Source of the DNA: Brachynemurus nebulosus
Lineage: Eukaryota; Arthropoda; Insecta; Neuroptera; Myrmeleontidae
NCBI GenBank assembly: GCA_035578155.1
Contig: JAPWDM010000003.1
Span: forward strand, 25,114,416-25,178,415
Direction: 5' to 3'
Length of the DNA stretch: 64,000 bases
A program made the position numbers and the translations under genes. Shown here piece after piece: positions 23,567-37,264 of this stretch. Numbering within the stretch: position 1 is the first letter of the stretch; each line of letters begins with the position of its first letter. Below the pieces are notes generated by a model. It did no database searches. It saw only the letters and a program-made list of their open reading frames with translations, and had not been told where the DNA came from.

Positions 23567-26500
23567 AAAAAATGTTCACGTAACTGGACAAAATAACGTG
23601 TCAGGACTTTACTACTTCTTTTTTTATTTAACGGTCCGGACTCAAGAGGTTAATCAAAAAAAGTTTGTGACAAGGAAGGAAGAAAATTTTCTTCCCCGTT
23701 CAATCACGGATAAATCTTCGCTTAAGTGACGAAAAATTGCCAGATTTCTCACAATTTTAATAATTCGCTGCTGATACATACTATACGCACACATAGCCAA
23801 TGCCATGGCCCGTGAGTATATTCTTGAAAATTTCGTGTTCGTCACGATACGAGTCTGTGACGATCAATATTTGTGAATATGAATGAACCTTTATAATCTA
23901 AATTTTGCTACAACCGCCAAAGTTGCGAACATAAATTTTGTAATTTATAACAAATAAACAAACAGTTTATTAGATAATGTCAGAATGTTTTGTATAACAA
24001 GCTTATAGCAGACTATGCATGTACATACCTATATCTATTATTACTTTTTAAATTTAATAAAATTATCTATTTATTTACTAGATTTCGCTTGGGGCTTTCC
24101 CGGTAAAATGATGATAAATATATAACACGATTACGAGAATAAGTCCCAGTAGAATATAACAGACCGATACATATACTATACCAGTGTTTCTCAACCACCA
24201 GTCCGCGGACTAGTATCGAGGTATTTAACAGGTCCGCAGAAAGATGTCTGAAGTTATTCATTACAATTTTTATTTTAAGTCAACCAATAAAAAATATATA
24301 TTTTAACATCGTCATTTTTAAAATTCCAAAAAATCGTTGTAAAACTCAGTGTTAGACTTATGATTTTTGCGGTCCCATTTATACACCTGTCTACACCTAA
24401 CTGTTGAATTTATTAGAATGTTTTACTTCTAATCAAGGCAATGCTTTGTCTTTTCACATGTGTGCAACTATTACATCAGTTTTGTCTACTAAGCCTATAT
24501 TTAGGCCTCTAAATTATTATGTTTATTAAATCATAATAATGAGCTTTACTGTGAGTTGATTTATAGATAATATTAAAGTTTTCCCCGTAAGGATGCACAG
24601 ATACAGGTTTCCTTTAAGGACCCACATATATTGTTGGTCCTTAAAGGAAAAAAAGTTATTACTTTGTATTACGATTATAAAAAGATCTTGTGTCGTGTTA
24701 AATTTCACTTTTAAATAAATTTAATTTTTTCTCAATTTAGAATTTTTTCGTTGCAGAATCCCTTTGAGCTGGTCTACATACTAGGAAATTCGGTGATGAT
24801 ATTCTCGGGTGATTAAAAAAATTTTATTCTCAGTAGGAACTATAATATAGTATTTGAAATATTTAGTTAAAATATTTCAGTTACTGTGTACCGTGTATTT
24901 TTCTGTGAAAAATGAGTTTCTAATTTTGCATGGAAAATCTATGAAACTGCTAACATTCGACTTTTTACGACTTAATTGAGTTTAATGGTGTTTTGAGTAG
25001 TTTACCAGTAAAAATTGCCTAAATTAGAAGAATTCGTACTAATAAATTCAATAATATTTTAGAAATTTGCAAACTGAAATTTAAATATTGATCTTGTCCG
25101 CCCAAAAGAATTCACTGAAAAAAGTTTGAGAAACGTTACATTATACTAATAATTGTATACCCGTGTAATCTTATTTTAAATTGTAATTACTAATATTTCT
25201 CGGAAATATTTTTAATTAATTTTGAATCCTTCGAGTAAAAATTTCATCAAAGGTTGTTCAGCAAACCAAAACGACTAATTTCTCTTCATTTTTAATGTAC
25301 CTGATAGCTTGCACATTGTTTCAGAGATTTTACTGTTTTAGTTAAAAATAAACAATCAACTACCTATAGCTGTTCTAAATTCAATTAAGAAAAATCGAGA
25401 AATGAAAGAAAAGAGTTACGTAAGTTATTTACTCGTTAAATTAAGATAAAAGTTTACCTCTATTGTTTTGTTGAAATTGTTGTCTAGTACAGTGCTTAAA
25501 CTCAATTATTTATTTTTTTATTTTTATTTTTAGATGAAAACTTTATAGTTTTCATGTTATCAAATAATCTTGGACTGAAGGAAAGCCAATTATCTGTCAC
25601 AGACTTTAGATTAGTGATTGTTTTTCGAAAAAAAAAATTCACTGTTACGATAGAAATTATCACTGAAATGCTGACGTTAAAGTAAATAATTAATTTTTCT
25701 GTCAAAATGTTTTCTAGTATAAAAAGAAACTACAAAAATAAAACTTAGTTGTTGTAAGTAACTTGAAGTAATACAATATTTTCAAATAAAATTCTGAAAA
25801 TCTAAATCAAAAACATGTACTATATATAGGTACTTAAAAAAAATTATGATTAAAAAATTTAATTTGAAAATAATACCATAAAAATGTTTCTCAAAATAAA
25901 TATTACCGTTTATTCCTTGTGTTTTTTTGGTAAACACATTTAGAAGATAAATATTGTTGGAAAACTTTTTACACACTGCGAATGGAAAGCGACACATAGC
26001 TTCCTCGTACTCTTAACAGTCCAATTTGAACTTTTATCCAATCTTTAGGGTGATTTTGTGATTGCTTAAAATAAGAATAATTTTAAGACAAGGATAGGAT
26101 GAACTGCCTCTTTTAACTTTTTCTAATCAGCTATATAACTATGGAAATTACTGCGTAGATTTAGTTTCTTTAATATCAAATCAATCAGTAGAAAAAAGTT
26201 AAATAAATCAATAAATTATTAGACGTTCTAAACTGTCCAATACTGTCCAGTAAGTACATTTAAAGTAAACAATTTCCTATTAAATAATGAGACATGTTGC
26301 CCCATTCACATTATATTTAATTTAAACTTAACTACAGAGGCAGCGCAAGACTAAAATGGAAATTATGCAAAATGACTTTTGCGAGGCCCTCTTTTATTTT
26401 CAAAAATTTTTTCCTAAATTTGTTTTGCGAGGTTTTTTTTTCTGAATTTTTTAATGAATTTTTCTGAAATGTAAAACAAAACTTTTTTAACTACTCAACA

Positions 26501-28145
26501 ACTTATCATGTTCTACCAGCTTTCTTGCATAAGCGAGGTCCCAAAGGGCGCAGGCGCGAGGGTCAGTGCGATCGCAAACTTCGCCCACCCTTTGCAGCGC
26601 CACTACCCAACTATGTAAACTTTTAATATACAATGTGTGTAATACCTAATTTTGATATTTTACGAGCAGTCAAGAAGAAGCATACTTTTATGTCCGGAAG
26701 GTAATGTGTTAATGGCTGAAAACTTGTATTGATCAAAAATTTAAAAATATTGCAAACACCACGAAGCAATCTGTATATTTTACATAAAGTTTATACCATA
26801 TAAAAACAAAAAAGCTTTTAAATACATTTGGTACTTTTGTAAGTTAAGTTTTTTACACTAAAAATAACATTATTTTACATAAAATGTTAAAGAGTATAGT
26901 GTGGTTTTTGCTGGTTTTAGATTTTATAAAATATATGTACCTATGTACCTACGGATATGTATTCAGTATTGTATAGGTATTTTCCTCGTTATTGCATTTT
27001 CATCATTCAGATCCTATTTCCATTCTATTTTCCCTGTTTCTCTTACTTCCAAGGTAGTATGCTTATACATGCTGTTACATTTACAGGACATTATATAATT
27101 TTATTTCATCTTCAGATATCGTTGTTGACAAGGTAAACTGACCAAATGGTGAAACGATTTTTTTATAACACTGTGACCCCTTTATTTGAATAATAATAAT
27201 TAATTAGACAACATTCTGAACAGATAAGGCTATGATTTGGCTTGCTATTTTAGTCTTGATTTCAGGGCTAGATTTGCTTTTGCGAGGCCACGGGACACTT
27301 CGCCATTATGGAGATTCAGTATAAGGAGATCAAACTAAAGAAGTAATTTTTCGATAACTTTCCACTCAAGGACTGTCGGAGTCAAAATTTTCTCTAGAGA
27401 TGGAAGGCAATCGAACGCCATCACTTGATATGAAGTTATAATAATTATATAATTTATAGTTCTTGAAGATCTCAGTATTTTCTTGCTTCTTCTAAATTAT
27501 TGACTATTTACATTGTGCATCTCTGATTATTTTCATGACGCTCATCAAAGAATTTATAAAAAAAGGAATATTCGATACAATAATTTTACAAAAAGAGAAA
27601 TTAGCCGCCAGTTATCGATGCACAAAATCGTATTATAATTTCGCTGGTATATGTTTACTGTAATCATCCCAATGCGTTAGGTTGTAAGAAATTAACTGCT
27701 TACTGCTTCAGGGATTAATTGTTTATTTATGTTGTATAGTTTTAGTTGTGGAAACCACGGTTGATATTCAGTAGAGTTAAGGCCGGATTTACCTTAAGTA
27801 TTGTCCTAGGGCTTCATGATAAATGTCGCTCCTGGGAAAATATCACATCAAAAACAATTACATTTTTTAACAATTTTTTACTTATTATTTTACAGGAGAG
27901 TTTTGTATTTTTTCGAATAAATTTGAGTTTACCTAACGAAAATTTGTTGCCTATAGCAATTTAACGAGGAGAACTGTCAACTTATAAAACGCGACAGTGA
28001 AGCTGAAGCGTTTTTGGGTTGACAATTCTACGAGTCAAATTGCTTTTAGACCAGAAATTTGAATTGTATAAAACACAAATTTATTCAGAAATAATATAAA
28101 ACTCGAGTGTAATACTGTAAAAAAATTTAAGGAATAAAACATAGT
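23567..28145. other. No gene seen over 4.6 kb
   Basis: AT-rich. The patch at 23840-23935 resembles 1075-1165. GC-richer patches at 26335-26610 and 27265-27310 both contain TTTTGCGAGGCC; the first has loosely inverted ends (AGAGGCAGCGCAAG and TTTGCAGCGCCACT) and may be a decayed transposon. No ORF over about 75 codons and no RNA gene is seen. It could be intron or intergenic sequence. Confidence 0.35.
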
Positions 28146-28540
28146 AGGGTAAAAGCCTGTATATTATTCAAAAACTCTAAAAAAAAGTTAAGGTAATAAA
28201 ATTTTGAAAAAAATATGATTGTTTAAAAAAAATGACAAAGATAAAAAAGAGCTTGTACAGTGACAGTTCAATTTACTTATCTCTCTCACACAAAGATATG
28301 TCAAACTAAGTCGGATTTACGTAGCTAAAAGAAACTTCATAATTTAAAAAGTTAAATTTGAAAGTATATACGTTTACAATTTTTTTAGAGTTGTCGAATA
28401 ATACGCGAACGCGATTCAATACTCTACAGTTTTAATAATTTATATATTTATGAAGTTATTTCTGAAAAAAATCGATAAATATCAAAACTGTTCGAGTATT
28501 GAATCGCGTTTGAGTACAGGAGCTTTTACGTTATAATTTA
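28146..28540. repeat. Foldback repeat of the GCTTTTAC MITE type
   Basis: CGCGATTCAATACTC near 28413 pairs with GAGTATTGAATCGCG near 28494, and AAACTGT blocks inside also pair. The right end (AGGAGCTTTTACGTTA) matches the MITE at 36815-37066. A second inverted pair (ATTATTCAAAAACTCT at 28159 and AGAGTTGTCGAATAAT at 28388) spans the left part. Confidence 0.55.
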
Positions 28541-28896
28541 TTAATATTATTATTTAATACATTGTTACTATGATTTTGAAATCAATTAAATTTATCAATA
28601 CGAATTTTTATTTCGTTTTTGTCGTGTTTACCTACAGTGAAACAACCAATGAAATGTTTTGTATCATTTTTTTCGCTGTAAAAACCTGTCTTAACTTTTT
28701 TCCATGGTAAAAGTAAAAAAACTACAATATTCATATGGGATTTGATACACATGAGTTAAATTGTCTTTAAAAAAATAAGTGTTGAGCAAAGAAACTAGCC
28801 CTTAGTGTTAATCCAACACTGAACGCATAGTTATTCATAAAGAATCGAAACTGTTTTACACATTTCAAAGCTCGAATTAAAATTTGTAAATTGCAT
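28541..28896. other. No gene seen
   Basis: AT-rich; nothing recognisable. Confidence 0.35.
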
Positions 28897-30260
28897 AGTA
28901 GGGTGTTTCATTTTTCAAAGATGTGGTTTTCATATGACTGCTTACGTCCCGAGTCTCAGTGATGTAAAGACATATATGCCAAATTTCAAGAAAATTGGAT
29001 AATATTTAGGGGTTGCACACATTAATCACTTTTTTCTCTAACTAATGAAATTACTAATATTGCAGTACTTTGTACTAATGGAATTCTCATGTACTAATAT
29101 ATAAATAATATTGAAAGGAGTGTCTGAGAAGTGTGCTGTAGCATAGAATCAAGTGGTCCTAACTTTTGGGAAGTTCCAAAATCTGTGGGCTTCATTTGAC
29201 AAGGAGTCATCTACGACAATACTGGATGAGAAAAATCGCATTCAAGGTTTTCTAGAAGAATAACAAGTCGAAATGTTTAACTACATTTAAAATTTCTTAA
29301 AAAATGGAAGTTATCCAAAAGAAGACTACAAAAAATTATTACAATTCTCACTCCTGTGCCTCGTGACTAGTCTAAAAACGACTTCAGTTTCAGGATCCCA
29401 GTGGCTCTACATCAAACTTGGTGAATGGTAAAGGCTAACTATGCACTTAAAATTGTCCTCTTCACTAAACTTCATTCAATTTCCAAAAAGCTGAATATTC
29501 TTTCATGATAATTAACCCTTTCGCGACGTGCTGTTAAGTATGCCCATAAGACGGGCAGATTTCGAGGTTTACGGAATCGTACGGTCTTCTAAAGTACAAT
29601 ATAAATTTGGAAATTATATACTTGTAAAAAAAAAACTTTTTGAAAAAAAAACTTCTTTATTATAAGTCGGATAAATACGGTTTTCGACTATTTGTCACAT
29701 TTTTTTATCACGGGAATATACGGTCTTCGGCGCGAAAAGGTTAAAGGAATGAAACGTGTTTCACATTTTGTCAGCTTCATATAAGTTCACTTTGGGCACG
29801 AGGTAATTGTGAGTTGATGGGCTCCAAATAATGATTTGGATACGCTAGTTTCTGAGCACTTACTCAGATGTAGATATTAATAAGTGCTCTCATATTTCCT
29901 AATCATCTAAAGCATCTTTCGTATTTGCTAGAAACAAACGTAAGGTTGTCTTTTGGATTTATTGGACCGACTTTTTACTCAGACTGATAAGTAAAATATT
30001 AGAAACCAAACCTACAAAGAAAAAGGAAATGAAACTATTAGAGCATGTGAGGGTCTAATCGGCCAGGGACGAACAAGAAAAACAATTCTTTACAATACAT
30101 TTACAAAACTGATCAACGTGTGCAACCTCTAAATATTAGCCAATCTTCTTGAAATTTAGTATATATATTTTGCTTTAGATCACTGAGACTCGGGGCATAA
30201 GCAAAGTCTGCAAAAATTTTACATTTTATTTTTTTTCCTTACAAAATGAAACACCCTACT
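28897..30260. mobile_element. DNA-transposon-like element with ~150-bp TIRs (decayed)
   Basis: The left end AGTAGGGTGTTTCATTTT pairs with the right end AAAATGAAACACCCTACT. Pairing continues for about 150 bp, including GACTGCTTACGTCCCGAGTC with its decayed partner, and TTAGGGGTTGCACAC with GTGTGCAACCTCTAAA. The interior of about 1.05 kb has mixed composition suggestive of former coding sequence, but I find no intact transposase frame. No clear target duplication. Confidence 0.65.
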
Positions 30261-32287
30261 GCACAGTATCGTTTTATCATAATTCATAAGTTTAAAAGGT
30301 TCACTGTTTGTTTCTTACTTAACTGTTGTACAGTTTACCCTATATTTCAACTTATAAATTGATTAAGAAATGTTAATTTTCAATCAATTGAAATTTTAAT
30401 TATACAAAGTGATATTGTGCGTTAAAATGTAGAATTATCAAAAGTCCTATAATACGTTTTATCTTTACTACCTACGTCGGAAATTTATATAAAATCATTT
30501 TCTATATTTGAGGTACATGTAAAAAGAACATCAACAATACGGAAGTAATTCTATAGAGAAATTTTTAGTGACATTGTAGGCTCCCAAGTTAGCTACGATG
30601 TGTTGATATAGAGTGACCTGGAGTCCCTAAGCAAAGAAAAATTCAAGCGTCTCTCGTGGATACCGTGTCTGCTTGTCCACGTGGTCCTTTAACGTATGTG
30701 TTATACTTTTGGAGTAGAATTAGTTAAAAACTCGACATTTTTCAATAAAACGATCGTTTTGAAAAATTATTTTCGATGGAGACGTCATATGAATTAGTAG
30801 ACGGATAATAAAAGTAAACCAAAGATTAGCGAAGCTGGGGAAAAACGGGAAAACTTGAGCTTTTGGACAAAAGTTGCTAATGTAAGAAATGTGAGTTACA
30901 GAAAACCAAAAAAAAAAAAAAAAATAATAATAATTAATTCACCCAGTCATTTCGCTTTTTCAAGGTATTACAACTTGTACGCAATTAAAATCCCTTGAAA
31001 CACATAATTAAGCGTTGAAAAAGTTAATATAAAAGAATCGTGCTTTATCGAAAGCTAGCCTACATTAAGAAAATACATCAATTTAGGTACATCTGAATGG
31101 ATGCTTTTTTCCTTATTTATTTATTTTTTAAATTTAGGATAGCATTCGATAAAACATCAATCTTTTGCATTAACTTTTTCAACTCTTAATTGTGTTTCTA
31201 GGAATTTTTTTCTTGAAACTTTTTTTTCCAATCCCGGGAAAAAATTATATCCATCACCTCAAAAAATTCCCTTGCAGGCAACCCTTAATTCTACATCCTT
31301 AATTTCGTACATTCTCTAACAAAAAAAACTACTTCCACATAACAAATTAAATATTAAAATTACACCATACAATATTTTTATAGCCCGCTACGCGTGATAT
31401 TTTATTTCATAGTTAATAAATTTTTATGGAAAAAAAGGTCAAAAGCATAACGTATACGCCAACAAATAATATTTTATATTACAGCTATAAAAATTATTTT
31501 TAGAAAAGGGACAACGTAATTCAGACGCCGGTCGACCGTTGCTGACGCTAAAAGTACCGCAACAAATTAAGGTTTATTTAATTATTTTTATTTTTAAATT
31601 TTGTTAGTAAGTATTTCACTTGTTGTTTATATATTTTTTCATAAATTAATTTTGCCGTTCGACTTAATTTAATGTGACGTACCTATTACACTTTTTGAAG
31701 TTTTAATTTAAAAATTTATTTTTGTTAATCGTAGATTACTACAATGATTTTTTACTATAATCTTAGTGGAAAGAAGGCTTTTGCGCTCTGCGAAGGTAGC
31801 GCAAAATATGTATTTGCCGAGGACTCTAGTTGCCGATCAACAAAGTAATACTTTTCGCTTTAAAGCGGAAAAGTAATACTCTATCGCACGCTCAACATAT
31901 ATTTAATTAGTAATTACAAATCGGGTAGGCGTTGTTTATATTTTCTATGGAAACAAATAAACAGATTCTAAAATAATTATTTTTATGGTAATCAAGTAAA
32001 ATATTAATTTTTATAATTTCAAAATAACTACAAAATATTAATTAAAAATAATAAATAACTATAATTAATAAATAATAAAAATAAAAAATTTAAAAAATTC
32101 TATACATATATGATGGAAATATATAATAGTGACAGTGATTTCTCAAGTACACCTCCAGATATTTCTAAAGATGCAAAGATTATAACATTAAAGTAAATAT
32201 TAACGTCCATTATTATTTTTTCAAGTATCTTTTAAATAAAAAATATACATTTTATAAGACTGTAGAATAAAATTTTGTGTGTAATTC
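30261..32287. other. No gene seen
   Basis: AT-rich, with an A-run near 30908-30923 and a small inverted pair near 31845-31885 (GTAATACTTTTCGCTT / AAGCGGAAAAGTAATAC). No coding sequence is supported. Confidence 0.35.
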
Positions 32288-32390
32288 GAGCACAAAATGA
32301 CATTGCCGCTCTCATGAGAAAAACGCGCTCCGCCTGACGGTGTCGCGCGTCAACATTCTCAATCGAGCGGCAATGTACCATTTTGCGCTC
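32288..32390. repeat. 103-bp GC-rich foldback
   Basis: The left arm starts GAGCACAAAATGACATTGCC and pairs with GGCAATGTACCATTTTGC plus GCTC at the right end, leaving a GC-rich loop (CGCGCTCCGCCTGACGG...) in an otherwise AT-rich region. No function can be assigned. Confidence 0.6.
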
Positions 32391-32445
32391 TTAATACACA
32401 AATAACACTATATTGCGAATTATTTACTATATTTTGTTTATTGTG

Positions 32446-32496
32446 TTTAGCATATGAATCTGTTCTGCAAAACAGAGAAGGAAATATAGTGTTCAT

Positions 32497-32552
<56 letters not shown>

Positions 32553-32636
32553 CTTTTTATTTTGTTTGGAATATGAACACCTGGAATGAACACCATATTT
32601 CCTTCTCTGTTTTGCAGAACAGATTCATATGCTAAA
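32446..32636. repeat. 51-bp inverted repeat around an (AT)n loop
   Basis: Arms 32446-32496 and 32586-32636 are inverted copies with a single mismatch; the core is CTGTTCTGCAAAACAGAG and its inverse. The 89-bp loop holds (AT)n at 32499-32551, then a repeat of the phrase ATGAACACC. A transcript would form one long, almost perfect stem. Confidence 0.85.
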
Positions 32637-32935
32637 CAGATTAAACAAAATATACACAGGATATTCAAAGAAAAATTGAATTGTATCGGTAACAAACGAC
32701 AGAAAGACAAGGTCACAACTAGTACTGAAGATGCATACAAGAAACTCTTCGGATCCTCTTTTAAATTCACCCTTTGTAGTACTCCACGGTTAATAAGGTA
32801 ATGACTAAATGCAAGTATAAAATGAAAATATGTCTCTATTATCCAATCAGGTTAACGGTTTAACCATAATTTTTAACAAAAATTTACTGTGCGAACTCAT
32901 TTAAAATTTAAGTAAAAAGGAATAAAAATTTCAAG

Positions 32936-34160
32936 TAGGGTTGACTGGGATAGTTGTGAATTGGGGCAATTGTGAACGGCGCCTATAATTTCTAAAATAA
33001 CATTAATATTGTTAAAAATCAAATCTTAGTATGTTTTTCCCAGTACTAGTATCTTTTTTTTTATTTTGAAAAAACCCTTGCTAACTTTTATGTATCTTAC
33101 TTTGACCAATCCTCAAAAAAAAATTTTTTTAAATACATTTTCTTTTTTTAAAAGATAAGAAATGATTAAAAGTACTTCTAAAGAAGTGGTCTAAACCCTG
33201 AGAGGGTTCCTTATTAATTGCTAAAGAAATTGGACAATTTATTACCAATTCACAATTATCCCATGATTTTAAAATTCTGGGGTAATTGTGAACGTCATTC
33301 ACAAATTCGATCAAAAATTTGGGTAGTGTTCTTTTCCTTTTCAGAGTTGAAAATGTTGATGAAGATACTGGTGACATTATTGTAAAAGTTTCCGTTGTAC
33401 AAACAATACAAAAAGAAAACAATTGTGTAAAGAGCGATGTTTTGTGTATCAATCTACGAATTCATTACTGTGCTCCTTTATCCAATAACAACTTACAAAA
33501 ACAGAAAAATTACTTGTTTTCAATGTCTCTGTGAGTGTCCAAGGGCAGTAGGATTAATACAAAACCACTTTTTTTTTCATTTATAGTATTAAATGTATTA
33601 CCTTAAAAAAGTCTCATTTTCCTAGTTTTTGTGTGAAAATATTGTAATTTTTTTATTTTTTATTTAATAAAATGACAAAATAGCATCAAAATATTATCTT
33701 TAGTTTGTAAAAAATTTGTTCCTACAATTTTTGTTATTTTTATTTAACCTTGATTTTTGGTACAAATTTGAGGTATGGATAACTTGCATTAAACAAAGAG
33801 AAATTGTGACCGCTAAAGTATGATGAAAAATTTGAAAGTGGGATAAATGTGAAGAATTTAAGTTGGGTTTTACTCTGGTGTGCTTCACTTCTCTTGTAAT
33901 CCATTCTAAATAATTTTTCTGATGGCATTCACTTTTACCCAAAAATTCATAAGATTTGCAAAACCGCACCGGGGAAATGTGAATGTCTTATAAAATTTTT
34001 GTTTTTCATACGAATTTGCTCAAAATTTGTATGGTGCATCCTGAATAATGTAGAATTAAAAATAAAGCAACCAATGTGATATATAAATTAAAAAATACTT
34101 AAAACAACGCTTTTATCTCAGTTCATGAAAATCCATTCACAATTACCCCGGTCAACCCTA
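32936..34160. mobile_element. TA-flanked DNA transposon relic (Tc1/mariner/pogo-like)
   Basis: Ends GGGTTGACTGGGATAGTTG and CAATTACCCCGGTCAACCC are inverted and each is flanked by TA (32936-32937 and 34159-34160), the duplication of the Tc1/mariner/pogo superfamily. Further GGGGTAATTGTGAAC-like blocks recur inside near 33250-33310. The interior (about 33340-33530, plus strand) retains a peptide, VENVDEDTGDIIVKVS, in the style of the C-terminus of pogo-like transposases, but no DDE core is readable. Superfamily is inferred. Confidence 0.65.
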
Positions 34161-36814
34161 CCTACCTACTATTTATTTATTAAATGCTGGTTTCTCTGTG
34201 AAAACCAAGATTGAACATGAAAATTATATACATATAAGTAAAATATATAAATGCTGCATAACATGTCAATAGACATCAAGTACGAATACGCGGGATGGTC
34301 ACTGGAATCATGACTTCCCTCCTTCTGAACAGAGACCATATTATATTATGTTATTGTTATTGTAATTTACCTGATGATATCATTATATGATAGAATGGCG
34401 AAACTAGAAACAAATTATAGGTTTTTGAAATCGTTCTTCTCATTATCGAAATTAGGCACGTAGAACCGCGGAAAACGGACTTTTGTCGAATCAGTTACAT
34501 TTTATAAAAGGAATTGAATCATGTTAATAGTGATAATGAGAAGCTTTGAACACTCAAGTTGCCCAAATTAAACCAATCTCCTAATTCTAAATACTTCAAT
34601 AAAACTTGCTTCGAGAAGAAGGGAATCTTTTTAACTTGGTGACGTCATCAAGTTTACTGAATTTTACTAAAACTTTCTAAGTTGTTCTTTTTTTTTAATG
34701 TTAGGATTCTCTTACAATTTAAAATGTTAAAAAATCATTTTGAAGTCTTTTAAAAAATTTGACCCCCTCCTAACTTTAGAGCTGGACCCGCACGTGGTAG
34801 ACACCACTGATACTTCAAAAAAATTTCATTCAAAAATTTGAGAAATTCAGCCGGTGGGCCATGGTTTTTGGAGACCCCTCCAAAAAAGTGTCCCCGCAGT
34901 AGTGAAGAATAACTCATGATAACTTTATCGGAAACTAAAAAAAAAACCAAACTTTTCTGTTAGTAGATAAGTACAAGTAACTGAAGGAAGGACTTTAAGA
35001 GAGATTAAAATTAGAATTTTTGACTTATGAGTTGTTTGTATGTACCTGTACAAAATAGTTTAATTTTTGGTACCATTTTCACTACGTTAAGCCTTGTAAA
35101 ATTAGTTGGAATCGAAGACGCATACCTGCGTTCAATCACTAGTCAATGCTATTTTGAAAAAAATGTACAAAATTTAGTTTTTGAAAAATCGTATATACCG
35201 ACTTCAAAAACAGTGTTTTGAAAAGAATGTGATTAAAGTTTTAAGTAGAGACTAGTCTTTCTCAACGAGAAAAATTCCTAAAGGCTCTCTCTCCTAGACT
35301 TTTACTCCGATTGACTTAGAACTTTGGGAAAATTTTCTAGCCATATTGTACTACTAGATAATAAAATTTTAGAAAATGGGTTTACTGAAATTTTTAAACC
35401 CACATAACCCCTTTATCATAGCCCTCTATTTCCCAGTAACTGAATAACTCATTCGAATTAACGGACCCTGAATCTATTATTTTTTACGAAATTCACGTGC
35501 TTATTAGTTAAATATTAGTTAAATATAAAAATTCTGACGAATTTCCCAAAAGCTTTTTTTAGATTTAAAACTACTAAAATCATAAAACGTAAAATATTTG
35601 AATTAAATTATATTCAAAATTTCGTTATATATTTGTATTAGGTTTTTCTGCAAATTCTGTATAATAAGAAAGAAAATTGGATAAAATATGCAAATAGTCC
35701 CTAAGTATTTGCTTTTTCCAATTTAAGTAAAATTTCATATTAGTACTTTCATTCTCTTTTATAAATCATATATACACAATCTGGAAAATCCATCTATTTT
35801 CCTGGTTATTTAACTTACGGGTATTTTCATAGAATGTAGTAGATAGATATAGGGTAATAGGAAACAAAAAATTCAATTATGCCTGGTAAACAAAATAAAA
35901 TTGGTGCTTTACAAGTTTTTAAAATTGAAGATTTACATTGCTAAAACTTTCGTCTGATAATATTATTCCAAAATGTTCTTACAGGTACAATATGTAACAT
36001 TTTCGATAGCTTCACAATGTAAATATACCAACCTAAGTTGAAAAATCCTTGAATATTCAAGAACATAGAATAAATTCAAACCTCTTTAGTGTGACGCTAC
36101 ATATTCACAGAAATTTGCTACTAAATTCCTGATGCAATTTGAAAGCAACAGGATCATTTTAATTTTGCTTCCTTGCTGCCAAAACTGCCAAAGTAGCGAA
36201 AGCATTGTAATCACTATTGAGATGTGAAAATATTTTCCCTCTAAAATGTAATTTGGAGGGAATTTCACGTGCATTTTACGTTTAGGTTTCTCAAAGTTTT
36301 TATTTTTTAAAAATAGTAAAAATTAAAATTTCCAATATTCGTAGTCTCTACCATAAAACAACATGTATTGAAGGTACATACCAAATTCGAAGTTGATTGG
36401 ATAAATCGATCTCAAGATATCACGTCGACCAGCTTGAATAATGTTGTTTTAAAGTATAATGCCTAATACCGGAACCTACCGTATTAAGAGGGCTATAATT
36501 TTGTAAACTTTCAAATTTATTTTTGAGGACACAAGGAAAAAAAATTAAAATATTAAAAAATTTTGGACTAGAATACTGCTTTAACATACCTAAAATCTTA
36601 TAAAATGAGTAGGAATAGGACATACTATATCAAGCATATTTTATCCAATGATTCGTAAAATTGGACTTAATTTAAAATTATGAAAATATTCCTAATATTT
36701 TTTGTTTTATTTACTTAGAGTTGAAATAAATTTACTCTAACTAAACAATAAGCTTATCCAGTATGTTTACTTATGTAAGTATATATTTTTATGGTTTTAA
36801 TTTTCATATTTGAT
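34161..36814. other. No gene seen over 2.6 kb
   Basis: AT-rich. At 34755-34900 a patch (GACCCCCTCC, GGAGACCCCTCCAAAAAAG) is reminiscent of degraded retroelement sequence. No supported ORF. Confidence 0.35.
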
Positions 36815-37066
36815 GTATAACGTAAAAGCCCCCATTATGGAACGGTATCTAATACTGGAACAGTTTTGACATTTACATATTGAAGTTATTTATTTCTGAA
36901 AGAAGCGTCTAATAACAAAAATTATTATTAATAGCATGATTGTTTTTCAATTTAAATTATCCTCGCATTTAATGTTTCTTTACTTAATTAAAGAAATAAA
37001 TATGTAAATGTCAAAACTGTTCCAGTATTAGATACCGTTCCATAATGGGGGCTTTTACGTTACACA
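36815..37066. mobile_element. MITE with ~67-bp TIRs (GCTTTTAC family reference copy)
   Basis: The left end TGTATAACGTAAAAGCCCCC and the inverse of the right end TGTGTAACGTAAAAGCCCCC match almost perfectly, and the match continues about 47 bp further inward. Total length is 252 bp with no coding capacity. Related copies lie at 20837-21085 and 28146-28540. Confidence 0.85.
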
Positions 37067-37105
37067 GTAAAATATTTTTTTATCGAAAATAAGAATAAAT
37101 GAATT

Positions 37106-37137
<32 letters not shown>

Positions 37138-37264
37138 CGAACATACGTCTTGGTACACTTAGATTCAAAAATGTCGCGAAATTAATATGATATTCCGATT
37201 GGAAAGCATTGTAGGGATAATGGTCAAATTAACCGAAACATGTCACACAATTTTAAAATGAACA

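Noticed and set aside
28897..30260. Intact transposase in the element with GTAGGGTGTTTC ends
   Set aside because: The interior breaks in all frames and no DDE motif could be read.
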